Positions 54,506 through 64,000 of a stretch of DNA of 64,000 nucleotides are shown here, one piece after another. The notes below the pieces were generated by a model that saw only the letters and a list, made by a program, of their open reading frames with translations, was not told the origin of the DNA and made no database searches. Both the position numbers and the translations under genes were made by a program. The stretch comes from Acinetobacter populi (GTDB lineage Bacteria; Pseudomonadota; Gammaproteobacteria; Pseudomonadales; Moraxellaceae): the NCBI RefSeq assembly GCF_002174125.1, contig NZ_NEXX01000006.1, positions 235,370-299,369 of the forward strand. The letters run 5' to 3'. The first letter of the stretch is position 1. Each line of letters starts with the position of its first letter.

Positions 54506-55828
54506 CTAGAAATTTATACGCATGGTTAAACCTGCGACCCAGGCATCCTTGACGGCCTTAACGCCAGCAGGTTGATAAACATATTGTAAATTCGGACGTA
54601 ACAGCACTGCCGGTGACCATTGATAGCTATAGTTCAACTCGACATTTAACTCGTCATCTTGGACCGGGACATAATCCGCTGCAAATGCATCATAATCCAC
54701 ATAACCACGACTGTTATTGGTGGCAATCTGGCGATCCGTGACACGATCATTGACGACATAATTTGCCAGACCAAAGCCAACCGAATCATTTGGACGACTA
54801 TCAAATGGTCCTTTGTACCAAAACGAAAGCTGTTGTGTACTCGATACAGCAGTGGTGTCTTTATCATTGATCACCGCATTAAAACTGACATATAAACCAC
54901 GTTTTGCATCTGCACCTTGCTGTGTCAGTTGTTGCTGTGCATTGAACCAAACGCTATGTTTACCATCATGAGTTTTACCTGCAACCCCAACATCACTGGC
55001 ATCGGCAGTTGAATATAATGCGCCGATTTTATATTCACCCGGTAATGCATTGAATAATGCAAGTTTGGGTTTCCAGATCAACTCTACAGGAATCGTTGCG
55101 CCTTCAACATTGTTCATATCCAGATTAAAACCGTCACTATTCGATGCAGTTTTAATATTGTCGGGATTCACTTCATACACGCCCACACCCAAAGTCCACT
55201 CTGGTGCAAACTGATACTTAAGGTTGACTCCCCAAACACTTACCGGCCAGTTATACCAAATCGAACTGATCGACTTACCTAATTGCCCACCACATAACAG
55301 TAAATTCTGGAATTCACATTGCGATGCGTTAAAATCATCAGACATCCCCATACGTCCGACTTTAAGCTGTAGCTGATTGTCATTAAAACCTTTTTTCACC
55401 CAAGCCTGAGTTAAACGCCAGATTTCTCCACGACCATATACTTCCTGTACATTGCCCAGTTGACTAGCACGAGGATCTTTAATATTTTCATTGGTTAGCG
55501 ATTTACCTTCACGTTTGGTGATCATCACAGCGGCTGTGGTATCTTGCCAATCTGCGATTTTTTCCAAATCAAAATTCGCACCCAGTGTCAGTTGTGAGGT
55601 CGTTTCAAAACCGTTGTTATCTTTATAGCCACCATCCAGCCCATCAGCCGACTGATTCATCAGGGCTGCGGTAAATTTATAACCTTGCTGTTCCAGTTGT
55701 GTACGCTCACCATTCCAGTCCCCGAAAAGCCATTGCCGATCTTGTGACCAGGGCTGGTTTGCCATTGCTAAAGATGAGAATAATAAAGAGGCAGTTAATA
55801 CACTGCTGGTTGAGATGCTGTTGTTCAT
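54506..55828 (-). CDS. quiX: OprB-like outer-membrane porin of the quinate operon
   Basis: This 440-residue porin carries a signal peptide (about 1-23, ends LAMANQ) and the OprB-type start QDRQWLFGDWNGERTQLEQQGYKF. The body has the repeated beta-strand pattern of carbohydrate porins and ends VAGLTMRINF with terminal Phe. Its place between quiC and quiA matches the quiX gene of A. baylyi, so uptake of quinate or shikimate across the outer membrane is the likely role. I chose the ATG at 55828, preceded by AAGGAA; the frame opens 23 codons upstream but would disrupt the signal peptide. Confidence 0.88.
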   Translation of the reverse strand: MNNSISTSSVLTASLLFSSLAMANQPWSQDRQWLFGDWNGERTQLEQQGYKFTAALMNQSADGLDGGYKDNNGFETTSQLTLGANFDLEKIADWQDTTAAVMITKREGKSLTNENIKDPRASQLGNVQEVYGRGEIWRLTQAWVKKGFNDNQLQLKVGRMGMSDDFNASQCEFQNLLLCGGQLGKSISSIWYNWPVSVWGVNLKYQFAPEWTLGVGVYEVNPDNIKTASNSDGFNLDMNNVEGATIPVELIWKPKLALFNALPGEYKIGALYSTADASDVGVAGKTHDGKHSVWFNAQQQLTQQGADAKRGLYVSFNAVINDKDTTAVSSTQQLSFWYKGPFDSRPNDSVGFGLANYVVNDRVTDRQIATNNSRGYVDYDAFAADYVPVQDDELNVELNYSYQWSPAVLLRPNLQYVYQPAGVKAVKDAWVAGLTMRINF

Positions 55829-55904
55829 GGCAATTCCTTGTCGATTCCCCAAAATGCACTTAACGCCCAAACCTGAGTCAAAAGATAAGTGCATCAATCC
55901 TATG

Positions 55905-57365
55905 TTATTGTATGCGAACTGCTGAACTCAATTCAGAGGTTGCCCCATTTTTATCGGTAACAGTTGCGGTAATTGAACCGGATTTTACTGTCGGGTTCCA
56001 TGTCACCTGACCTTGTCCTGTAGCATTGGTTGAAATCAGCACCGTTGCCAAATAAGTTTCCGCTTCATTAGATGCAGCATTACTATTGGCAAAAAATTCA
56101 ACCTGATAACGCTGGTTAGGTTGTCCGACTACATCAACACGAATCTGATCTTTGCTGCGTGTTAATTTAGGTGGTTGAATGCCCTGATTGGGTGTTGCAT
56201 TGCAGTCCTGCTGATTCGGCTGTGTACAGGTTTTTTGCAGATTTTTGGCATCAATCACCACACCACCACCACGAGAACCAACAAATCCTTCATGCTCTAA
56301 TGCAGGCACATTAAATACAATTGCACCCAGACGTTGATTGGCAACACATGATCCACCCGCTTCACAACGCTTGATATCTTTTGCATTATTCCAGATCTGG
56401 TTTTTAGTTAAGGTAATGCTGGCATTGGCATCTTTTTCCGAACGAATCGCAATACCGATACGATTGCCATGTATTTTGTTGCTATCAAAAATATTGCCAT
56501 CGCCTGTGATATTAAATCCCAGGGAATTATTGGTCAGCTCGTTATAGGCGATATAATTACGTTTACCCCAGTTGATTTGCAGACCATCGGAATAATTTTC
56601 AAATTTATTGCCAACCACAGCATTATCATTGCCCCAAAGGATTTCAATACCTTGAGAAGGTTCAGGATTGGCAGGTGTGGAAATAAAATGATTATTGGCC
56701 ACCAGATTGAACGCTGCACCACGGGTTAATTCAAGTCCGTCACCATTATCAATAAACAAATTATCCAGTATTTTGTTGTTATTGGTGGTGGTTGCAGTCG
56801 GATTACCCTGACCATCATCACCTGTCAACATCACACCCGAACCGCCATAGTTATTGCTGATGCGGTTATGCTGAATTAAGTTATTGCTAGAACGGTTGAT
56901 CAACACACCAATACAGAAATGATGAATATCCAGTCCTTTAATGGTCACACCATTAATGTCCTGTAAGACCAGACCGGGTAAAGTCATGGTACGAACATTG
57001 GTACCATATTGTTCAGGATTTGCACCCGGACAAGCTTTAGCACCCTCACCCTTGATATAATTTGAACCATCTATGGCAATATATTCACCGGTTTTTTGCC
57101 ATTGGGTACCGATGATTTTGACCGATGATTTAATTGCAGGCAAAGGAGAGTTCACCTTAATCACATAAGGTGCCTGTCCCACAGCCTGAATCAGAATTTC
57201 ATTGTCCTGTCCCGCATTTGCATTGGACTGTTCGATGGCCCAGCGCAAGGAACCTTTTTCAGAATCGTCCTGATAACGATCAACAATATATGTTTGTGCA
57301 CTGGCAACATTGGTGAGCATTAGACCTAACGCCAATGCACTAAAACCCGAAGATATCAATTTCAT
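55905..57365 (-). CDS. quiC: 3-dehydroshikimate dehydratase, periplasmic beta-helix type
   Basis: QuiC converts 3-dehydroshikimate to protocatechuate. This 486-residue protein has a signal peptide (about 1-23, ends NVASAQ) and a right-handed parallel beta-helix. The helix shows repeating NNLIQHNRISNN, NNNKILDNLFIDNGDGLEL, NLVANNHFIS, NAVVGNKFENYSDGLQINWG and NYIAYNELTNNSLGFNI coils, each of about 20-25 residues. A C-terminal Ig-like region (about 400-486) completes it. The beta-helix fold differs from the TIM-barrel AsbF/AroZ dehydratases. Assignment rests on operon position and on the match to the A. baylyi quiC type; the sequence alone would only suggest a beta-helix lyase. Confidence 0.85.
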   Translation of the reverse strand: MKLISSGFSALALGLMLTNVASAQTYIVDRYQDDSEKGSLRWAIEQSNANAGQDNEILIQAVGQAPYVIKVNSPLPAIKSSVKIIGTQWQKTGEYIAIDGSNYIKGEGAKACPGANPEQYGTNVRTMTLPGLVLQDINGVTIKGLDIHHFCIGVLINRSSNNLIQHNRISNNYGGSGVMLTGDDGQGNPTATTTNNNKILDNLFIDNGDGLELTRGAAFNLVANNHFISTPANPEPSQGIEILWGNDNAVVGNKFENYSDGLQINWGKRNYIAYNELTNNSLGFNITGDGNIFDSNKIHGNRIGIAIRSEKDANASITLTKNQIWNNAKDIKRCEAGGSCVANQRLGAIVFNVPALEHEGFVGSRGGGVVIDAKNLQKTCTQPNQQDCNATPNQGIQPPKLTRSKDQIRVDVVGQPNQRYQVEFFANSNAASNEAETYLATVLISTNATGQGQVTWNPTVKSGSITATVTDKNGATSELSSAVRIQ

Positions 57366-57385
57366 GATTTAAATTCCTTTTTAAA

Positions 57386-58246
57386 TTATGGTGTAGGCTG
57401 AACAGTGTTTAAGAACTGCTTCAGTTGTGTCACATCAATTTGGCCCGGTGCAGAGGCTTCACCGATCATACCGAAACTCAGATTGCCGCCCATATTGGCT
57501 GTAGCAATACGGGAAATGGTACCCAAACGTCCCATCGACATGGTTAGTAAAGGTTTTTTACTTTGCTGGCTCACCTTTAACGTGGCATTCATCAAGCTAA
57601 ACACATCTTGTTTGGACTGTGGCATGACCGCAATTTTTAGAATATCTGCCCCCAATTGATCCTGTTTCAATAGTCGATTGACAATTTCCTGCTCATCAGG
57701 GGTTTGATTAAAATCATGATTCGACATGATCACCAGCACATTTTTATCATGCGTCAACTTAGTGAGTCGCTCGACACTGCCCTGATCACGAAACATTTCA
57801 ATGTCCAAAAGCTGCATAAACGGTTGTTTCAGATATTCACGATAAATTTTCTCGTATTCCTGATCTGTTACTGTTAATTTGCCACCTTCATTGTGGGTAC
57901 GAATCGTGGCAATCAAGGGCTTATCTTTTAGAATCTGATTCAGCTGTTTGCCTAATGCGATGACTTTTTTACTATCAGCAGCAAAATCCAGTAAATCAAT
58001 CCGAAACTCGGCCAAATCGGCATCTGGATTATCCGCAATCACTTGGGCCTGTGCCAATGCTTGTGCGGCGGTACTCGCTGTAATCGGTACAATGGTTTTC
58101 ACAGGCAACTCGGCAATATTGATGTTTTTCACCACATAGTTCGCAGCTTGCGGACCAACTGTCTCCGCAGCATAACTATAGGGCAATGTCATCATTAAAG
58201 TACTACCCAGACAAATCTGTGTGGCTATTTTTTTCAGTATAAACAT
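57386..58246 (-). CDS. quiB: 3-dehydroquinate dehydratase, type I, periplasmic
   Basis: QuiB dehydrates 3-dehydroquinate to 3-dehydroshikimate. The 286-residue protein is a class I enzyme with an added signal peptide (about 1-27, ends SYAAE), so it acts in the periplasm, unlike biosynthetic AroD/AroQ. Catalytic features are AEFRIDLLDF, LIATIRTHNEGG (Arg), VLVIMSNHDFNQTP (general-base His) and ADILKIAVMPQSKQD (Schiff-base Lys). AAGGAA precedes the ATG. It lies between pcaG and quiC with gaps of 47 and 20 bases. Confidence 0.94.
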   Translation of the reverse strand: MFILKKIATQICLGSTLMMTLPYSYAAETVGPQAANYVVKNINIAELPVKTIVPITASTAAQALAQAQVIADNPDADLAEFRIDLLDFAADSKKVIALGKQLNQILKDKPLIATIRTHNEGGKLTVTDQEYEKIYREYLKQPFMQLLDIEMFRDQGSVERLTKLTHDKNVLVIMSNHDFNQTPDEQEIVNRLLKQDQLGADILKIAVMPQSKQDVFSLMNATLKVSQQSKKPLLTMSMGRLGTISRIATANMGGNLSFGMIGEASAPGQIDVTQLKQFLNTVQPTP

Positions 58247-58293
58247 TACATTTCCTTGTATATTCAGACAGCTGTATCTATCGCTTAAGTCCG

Positions 58294-58923
58294 TTAGATA
58301 TCAAAAAATACCGTTTCATCTTCACCCTGAATGCGAATATCAAAGCGATAAACGATTTCTCCATCTTGCTCAATACGCTTTGCAATCAGCGTCTGACGAC
58401 GCGGTGCCCATTCGATCCCGTTTAAAATAGGATCTTTGGCATTGGCATCCGCTTCATCATCAAAATAAACACGGGTATGTAATCCGATATTGATGCCACG
58501 GGCAAAAATCACCAATGCAATATGTGGTGCCTGTCTGGTGCCATTGCGTCCTGGCACTGCTCCAGGTTTAATGGTATTAAAATGCCAAAAGCCAGTTTGA
58601 AAGTCTGCACCAGTACGCCCCCAACCCAAAAAGTTTGGATCAACTGATTTGCCTTGCGTATCTGCCTGACTTGGATAAATACCATTGGCATCAGCTTGCC
58701 AAATTTCAATTAACACATCACGCAAAGGTAAACCCAGTCCATCAAACACTTGCCCTTCCAGACGGATACGTTCGCCCTGGGTTTGTTCCTGCACCAGCTG
58801 ATTGTTAAAATTATTGTCAAACACTTCGATATTGGCCTGTTTCGGTAACAACCCAATATGCACATATGGTCCACCGGTTTGTGAGGCGGTTTCTTTTAAT
58901 TCCTGAAAATTCCAAGCATTCAT
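58294..58923 (-). CDS. pcaG: Protocatechuate 3,4-dioxygenase alpha subunit
   Basis: PcaG pairs with PcaH in the intradiol enzyme that opens protocatechuate to 3-carboxy-cis,cis-muconate. This 209-residue alpha subunit has WNFQELKETASQTGGPYVHIGL at the start, LRDVLIEIWQADANG, GWGRTGADFQTGFWHFNTIKPG and RGINIGLHTRVYFDDE. As usual for alpha chains the iron ligands are not retained in full; the active iron site is in PcaH. I chose the ATG at 58923, preceded by GGGAG; the frame runs 3 codons further upstream. The start lies 13 bases after the pcaH stop. Confidence 0.96.
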   Translation of the reverse strand: MNAWNFQELKETASQTGGPYVHIGLLPKQANIEVFDNNFNNQLVQEQTQGERIRLEGQVFDGLGLPLRDVLIEIWQADANGIYPSQADTQGKSVDPNFLGWGRTGADFQTGFWHFNTIKPGAVPGRNGTRQAPHIALVIFARGINIGLHTRVYFDDEADANAKDPILNGIEWAPRRQTLIAKRIEQDGEIVYRFDIRIQGEDETVFFDI

Positions 58924-58936
58924 ACAAATCACTCCC

Positions 58937-59689
<753 letters not shown>

Positions 59690-59692
59690 TCA

Positions 59693-60097
59693 TTAATCCT
59701 TGTTGATTTTTTCCGGTGCAATACCAAGCTCGGCAAAGACCTCTTCTGCCATATGCATCGCTGCATTCGCAGCTGGTAAACCCGCATACAGCGAACAATG
59801 TAAAATCAATTCTTTTAAATCATCTTTGGTCACGCCATTGTTAAAGCAAGCACGCAAATGCATACGCAATTCGTCCTCACGGCCCAAAGCCAACAAGATG
59901 GCAATGGTCACCAGACTACGGGTATGGCGTGGCAGTCCCGGACGAGACCATACTTCACCCCAGGCAAAACGACTGATAAAATTCTGAAAATCCTGATTAA
60001 AATCATTCAGGTTGTCCAGTGAACGATTGACATGCTTTTCACCTAGGACTTCGGTTCTCACGGCGATACCCTGTTGGTAGCGTTGTTCATCATTCAT
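59693..60097 (-). CDS. pcaC: 4-carboxymuconolactone decarboxylase
   Basis: PcaC decarboxylates 4-carboxymuconolactone to beta-ketoadipate enol-lactone. The 134-residue protein is of the carboxymuconolactone decarboxylase/AhpD-like helical family, with RQAWGEVWSRPGL-like segment (RFAWGEVWSRPGLPRHTRSLVTIAILLALGRE), RACFNNGVTKDDLKELILHCSLYAGLPAAN and AEEVFAELGI. I chose the ATG at 60097, preceded by GGAGGA; the frame extends 5 codons upstream into pcaK's stop region. The start is 14 bases past that stop. Confidence 0.96.
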   Translation of the reverse strand: MNDEQRYQQGIAVRTEVLGEKHVNRSLDNLNDFNQDFQNFISRFAWGEVWSRPGLPRHTRSLVTIAILLALGREDELRMHLRACFNNGVTKDDLKELILHCSLYAGLPAANAAMHMAEEVFAELGIAPEKINKD

Positions 60098-60111
60098 CAC
60101 AAAATCCTCCA

Positions 60112-61464
60112 TCAGGTTGCATCGGTATGCGCAACACGAGACTTAATAAAAATAGCAATTGCAGCAGCCGTTGCAGGAATAAACAACATGCTTAGAATCA
60201 TGGTAAATGACCAATCATTGCCAAGCAGGACTGCACCAATCCACGCACCAAATACTGCACCGAACCGTCCGATTCCGGACATCCATGCCACGCCTGTTGC
60301 ACGGCACTGGGTTGGATAAAAACGGGCGCTCAGCACAGGCATCGACGATTGTGCGCCATTGACCGCAACCCCAGCACATAAGATAAAAAATGCCAGTAAA
60401 GTCGGGTTGGATAGGCTTTGCCCAACGATCAGGGCAAAAATACCCGCCATCAAATAAAAGCCTGCAATGATCCGATTCGGATTAAAACGGTCCATCGCCC
60501 AACCAATAAACAAGGCACTCAGCACACCACCAAACTGGAATAAACCGCCGATAAATGCCGCGCGCTCCATGGTTGCGCCTGTTTCACGCATTAATGTTGG
60601 TAACCAGCTGGTCAACAGATAAATCACCACCAGTCCCATGAAATAAGTGAACCAAAGTAATAATGTGCCTTTGGCATATTTGTCCGAGAACATGATGGCA
60701 AAGACATTTTTCTTGTTACCTTCATTCTTCTCTTCCGGCACATGAAACTCGGTAACACCTTGAACCTGTGCTGGTGCAATCCGTTTTAAAATTTGCCCTA
60801 CTTTTTCATTATTCTGGCCTTTGACAATCAGGAAACGATAGGATTCAGGCAAGATAAAAATCACCATCAGCATCAAAATCAATGGCGACCAACCACCCAG
60901 TAAAAACAGGCTATGCCAGCCAAAGGCAGGAATTAACCAGCTACTGAGAAACCCGCCCATGGCCATACCGAGGTTGTAACCACAGAACATACAGGTCACC
61001 AACAAGGAACGAATACGTTGCGGGCAATATTCAGAAAACAACGTGGTGGCATTCGGCATTGCTGCACCCAGCCCGATCCCGGTCAGAAAACGAAAGACCA
61101 CCAATGTATTTAAATCCTGTGCATATGCCGAAGCCAAAGTAAAACCACCAAAGATCAGCATTGAAATAGACAACACAATCTTGCGGCCAAAACGATCGGC
61201 TGTTGGACCCGATACCAGCGCACCAACAATCATGCCACCCAAGGCAGCACTCATTACCGGGCCAAGTTGTGAACGGTCAATCCCCCAGTCTTCAGCCAGT
61301 GCAGGTGCAATAAAGCCCATGGCTGCGGTGTCAATTCCATCTACAAACACAATCAGAAAACACACGATGGCAATAAACCATTGGTATTTGCTCAGTGGTG
61401 CATCATTGATCAATGCCTGTGCGTCTATACTCGTTTTTTGAGTAGCATTATCCTGAGACGCCAT
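60112..61464 (-). CDS. pcaK: MFS aromatic acid transporter PcaK
   Basis: PcaK imports 4-hydroxybenzoate or protocatechuate by proton symport. The 450-residue protein has twelve helices with the MFS aromatic-acid symporter (AAHS) features: DGIDTAAMGFIAPALAEDWG in helix one, GPTADRFGRKIVLSIS in loop 2-3, GIGLGAAMPNATTLFSEYCPQRIRS, and loop 8-9 GWAMDRFNPNRI. A strong GGAGG ribosome site precedes the ATG at 61464. It sits between pcaD and pcaC, as in A. baylyi. Confidence 0.95.
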   Translation of the reverse strand: MASQDNATQKTSIDAQALINDAPLSKYQWFIAIVCFLIVFVDGIDTAAMGFIAPALAEDWGIDRSQLGPVMSAALGGMIVGALVSGPTADRFGRKIVLSISMLIFGGFTLASAYAQDLNTLVVFRFLTGIGLGAAMPNATTLFSEYCPQRIRSLLVTCMFCGYNLGMAMGGFLSSWLIPAFGWHSLFLLGGWSPLILMLMVIFILPESYRFLIVKGQNNEKVGQILKRIAPAQVQGVTEFHVPEEKNEGNKKNVFAIMFSDKYAKGTLLLWFTYFMGLVVIYLLTSWLPTLMRETGATMERAAFIGGLFQFGGVLSALFIGWAMDRFNPNRIIAGFYLMAGIFALIVGQSLSNPTLLAFFILCAGVAVNGAQSSMPVLSARFYPTQCRATGVAWMSGIGRFGAVFGAWIGAVLLGNDWSFTMILSMLFIPATAAAIAIFIKSRVAHTDAT

Positions 61465-61500
61465 ATCTGCCTCCTTAGGCTGAAAGTCCTTTTAAGATAT

Positions 61501-62298
61501 TTAAACTATTGAAATCGACTCAATAAATTGTCCAATTGCCTGATTAAATCCTGCCGGTTGTTCAATATTGGATAAATGAGATGCGTCAAGCGTCAATAGC
61601 GTACTATCCTCAATATGCTGTTGCATAAACTCGGCATCAGCAACGGTGGTCACCGGATCATACCGACCGGCAATGATCAAGGTCGGCAGGCGAATCTGCG
61701 CCAGTTGTTCACGTAAATCTGCATTTGCCAAAGCACGACAGGCATTGGCATATCCTTGGGCAGAGGTTTGTGCCAGACTTTGAATGGTTTGCAATGCAAG
61801 CGCATCATGCTGATAATCAAATTTGTCACTAAACCAGCGGCTATGTGTCGTCGCCACAATATCTGCCAATCCATCACGTTCTACTGCCTCAGCACGATTA
61901 TTCCAGCCCTCGGCTGTCCAGATTTTTGCTGCGGAGTTGGCGACAGTAATACTCAAAAATCGTTGCGGATAATCAATGGCCAAAGCCAATGCTGTTATTC
62001 CGCCCATTGAAATACCACAGAAATGTGCCTGTTCAATATTTAAAGTATCTAAAATATCGATCACATCTTCTGCCAGATTTTGTAAAGATGTAGGCTCTAT
62101 TAGGCTACTTGCACCATGTCCGCGTGTATCATAAGTCACAACTTTATAGCTTTGCTTCAAGGCTGCAACCTGCGCTTGCCACATGTGGTAATCGGTGCCC
62201 AGTGAATTGGAAAACACAATGGCTGGTGCCTGCTCAGGCCCTTCTACAAAGACGGCCAAGTGTTTCCCTTGGCGATTGGTAATCGTGATTTGACTCAC
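61501..62298 (-). CDS. pcaD: 3-oxoadipate enol-lactonase
   Basis: PcaD hydrolyses beta-ketoadipate enol-lactone to beta-ketoadipate. This 265-residue alpha/beta hydrolase has the oxyanion segment VFSNSLGTDYHMWQAQ, nucleophile HFCGISMGG, acid residue in IIAGRYDPVT and histidine in LDASHLSNIEQP. The start is a GTG at 62298 that overlaps the pcaB stop by four bases (GTGA), with AGGAGAGG upstream, so translation is coupled. Confidence 0.96.
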   Translation of the reverse strand: MSQITITNRQGKHLAVFVEGPEQAPAIVFSNSLGTDYHMWQAQVAALKQSYKVVTYDTRGHGASSLIEPTSLQNLAEDVIDILDTLNIEQAHFCGISMGGITALALAIDYPQRFLSITVANSAAKIWTAEGWNNRAEAVERDGLADIVATTHSRWFSDKFDYQHDALALQTIQSLAQTSAQGYANACRALANADLREQLAQIRLPTLIIAGRYDPVTTVADAEFMQQHIEDSTLLTLDASHLSNIEQPAGFNQAIGQFIESISIV

Positions 62299-63650
62299 TT
62301 TGCCTCTCCTTTGGCTTCTTGCAACACTGCATCAATTTGTGCCTGAATATTGCCCAAATAAGACGCAGGTTCAAATATCTGTTCCAGTTGATCAGCACTA
62401 AAATAATGATTGATCTCACTTATTTCAATGACCACTGCTTTTAAATGACGTTGTTGTGCAACAGCTTGCTGACAAGCCGTTTCGACCAGATGATGTGCGT
62501 TTAAGCGACCTATTTTCGGTGCAAGTGCCATCATCAGCGCTTCTGCCATGATCAAACCATGCGTACATTCAATATTGCGTTGCATGGCATCGGGATGTAC
62601 CTCAATCCCTTGCAGGACATCAATGGTCCGTTCCAGTGCCCCTGCACAGAGTTTGAACAGCTCTGGGATACTTAACCATTCTGCATGCCATGCACCCAAA
62701 CTACGTTCATGCTCTTGCACCATGCTTTGATAAACACTAGACATCAATGCAGGGACACGGTTTGCCGCTGCCAAGATCGTAGCAGCTGCAACCGGATTAC
62801 GTTTATGCGGCATGGTTGAAGAACCACCACGTCCTTTTGCAGTTGGCTCAAAAACTTCGGCAATTTCGGTTTGCATCAGTAATGACCAGTCACGTGCCAT
62901 TTTGCCCAGATTACCCACAATGATGGCCAGTACACCGGCTGTTTCTACAATACGATCCCGTTCACCATGCCAAGTACAATGTGGTGCAGTTAATTCCAGT
63001 ATTGCAGCATAGGCTTCGACAACAGCCGAACCCTGATCCAGTAACGATGCCAGAGAACCGGCTGCACCGCCCAGTTGCACAGTCAAAACCCGTGCTTTCA
63101 TCGCATGCAGACGATCCAGATCACGTTTAAAGACAGATGCCCAGCGTGCCAGTTTATGTCCAAAAGTGATTGGTAAAGCCTGCTGTAACCAAGTGCGACC
63201 GATCATCACCTGATGACGATACGTTTCTGCCTGCGCTAATGCAATTTGATACGCCTGTTGCAGCTGCGATTCAACATGATTCAAAGCATCACGACATTGT
63301 AAAATACAAGCACTGTCTAAAATATCCTGACTGGTGGCACCCCAATGTACATAACGGGACGCATCTTCATCGGTTTTTTTGACAATCGCAGTCAATTGCT
63401 TGACAAAAGGAATGGCAATATTACCTGCCAGTGCAGTGGCAGTTGCCAAGGCTTCCATATCAATCTGATCCAGTGCCTGTTCACTCGCTTGTGCAATGAT
63501 CGCTGCCGCAGATTGTGGAATCACCCCGACCTGTGCCTGTGCTTTTGCCAGTGCCACCTCGGCTTGAATCATATAAGACAGCAATGCACGGTCACTAAAA
63601 ATTTCGGTGACGTCTGCTTGATAAAATAGGCTGGCATATAACTGGCTCAT
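62295..63650 (-). CDS. pcaB: 3-carboxy-cis,cis-muconate cycloisomerase
   Basis: PcaB lactonises 3-carboxy-cis,cis-muconate to 4-carboxymuconolactone. The 451-residue protein belongs to the fumarase/aspartase superfamily, with HWGATSQDILDSA, IGRTWLQQALPITFGHK and the signature GSSTMPHKRNPVAA. I chose the ATG at 63650; a GTG directly before it is in frame and may have been called instead. It is 39 bases downstream of pcaF and overlaps pcaD by 4 bases. Confidence 0.97.
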   Translation of the reverse strand: MSQLYASLFYQADVTEIFSDRALLSYMIQAEVALAKAQAQVGVIPQSAAAIIAQASEQALDQIDMEALATATALAGNIAIPFVKQLTAIVKKTDEDASRYVHWGATSQDILDSACILQCRDALNHVESQLQQAYQIALAQAETYRHQVMIGRTWLQQALPITFGHKLARWASVFKRDLDRLHAMKARVLTVQLGGAAGSLASLLDQGSAVVEAYAAILELTAPHCTWHGERDRIVETAGVLAIIVGNLGKMARDWSLLMQTEIAEVFEPTAKGRGGSSTMPHKRNPVAAATILAAANRVPALMSSVYQSMVQEHERSLGAWHAEWLSIPELFKLCAGALERTIDVLQGIEVHPDAMQRNIECTHGLIMAEALMMALAPKIGRLNAHHLVETACQQAVAQQRHLKAVVIEISEINHYFSADQLEQIFEPASYLGNIQAQIDAVLQEAKGEAK

Positions 63651-63689
63651 CACGACGTTTCCTTAATCAAAATTGATTCGCTAACTTCA

Positions 63690-64000
63690 TCATTCAACAA
63701 TACGTTCAATGATCAATGCAATACCTTGACCTACACCAATACACATCGAACACAAACCATATTTCCCACCCGTTTGTTCCAGTTGGTTTAAGGCAGTAAT
63801 AACCAGTCTGGCACCTGAAGCACCTAATGGATGACCCAATGCAATGGCACCACCATTGGGATTGATACGTGTATCATCATCTGCCAATCCTAAATCACGA
63901 GTCACTGCCAAAGCCTGTGCTGCAAACGCTTCATTCAGCTCAATCACATCCATCTGATCCAGGGTCAGATTAGCCTGTTTTAATAACTTTTTGATTGCAG
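63690..64000 (-). CDS. pcaF: 3-oxoadipyl-CoA thiolase, 3' end only
   Basis: PcaF splits beta-ketoadipyl-CoA to succinyl-CoA and acetyl-CoA, the last step of the pathway. About 102 C-terminal residues are in the window; the gene continues past the right edge. They include [37 protein letters not shown] with the catalytic His, and [12 protein letters not shown] with the catalytic Cys. The paralogue CatF would look the same at this end, but position before pcaB identifies PcaF. Confidence 0.95.
   Translation of the reverse strand, partial: AIKKLLKQANLTLDQMDVIELNEAFAAQALAVTRDLGLADDDTRINPNGGAIALGHPLGASGARLVITALNQLEQTGGKYGLCSMCIGVGQGIALIIERIVE

Overview
This window is chromosomal DNA of an Acinetobacter-like gammaproteobacterium. 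The evidence is the complete protocatechuate/quinate cluster in the gene order I recall from A. baylyi ADP1 (pcaF-B-D-K-C-H-G-quiB-C-X-A), a DcaP-type coiled-coil porin, the pilGHIJ-chpA twitching operon followed by a ChpC-like protein, an fpr/LysR pair and moderate-to-low G+C content. I see no prophage, insertion sequence, CRISPR array or known defence locus. Most of the window is conserved housekeeping and catabolic core, and the species is not determined.

Layout. 1-6.6 kb: the 3' end of a PQQ sugar/quinate-type dehydrogenase, hemL-thiE, a YbbA/YbbP-type lipid or lipoprotein ABC exporter and the divergent esterase/thioesterase tesA. 6.7-17.6 kb: a 50-residue membrane peptide, a MocR-type regulator, a Fur-box-preceded TonB siderophore receptor, a short cysH, a DUF817 membrane protein, hemE, an L,D-transpeptidase, dcaP and a nitroreductase. 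17.7-25 kb: a Bcr/CflA drug exporter, a YccS-like FUSC protein, a YcxB-like protein and a large PepSY-flavodoxin-reductase fusion. 25-27 kb: six alternating tRNA-Val/tRNA-Asp genes with a consensus promoter, running into two DUF2750 genes, one of which looks frameshifted. 27-30 kb: a YbaN-like protein, a DUF1853 protein, an entericidin-like lipoprotein and dapE. 30-39.6 kb: the Pil-Chp chemosensory operon. 39.6-42.4 kb: pdxA-rsmA-apaH. 42.4-51.7 kb: ACC deaminase-like enzyme, YhiN-like flavoprotein, a mechanosensitive-channel-type protein, several small membrane proteins, a repeat element, fpr with its LysR regulator, a cold-shock/excalibur protein and upp. 51.9-64 kb: the pca-qui catabolic cluster, all on the minus strand.

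How the genes work together. QuiA (membrane PQQ enzyme), QuiB and QuiC (both with signal peptides) would convert quinate/shikimate to protocatechuate in the periplasm, with QuiX as a candidate outer-membrane porin. PcaK imports protocatechuate, and PcaHG, PcaB, PcaC, PcaD and PcaF take it through the beta-ketoadipate route. The Pil-Chp genes signal to type IV pili. A perfect CRP/Vfr-type palindrome (TGTGA-N6-TCACA) lies in front of pilG. No wholly new multi-gene system was found. The most unusual items are the tRNA array running into the DUF2750 pair, the apparent DUF2750 frameshift, two near-identical Hpt modules in ChpA, and a structured intergenic repeat at about 48.3-48.5 kb.
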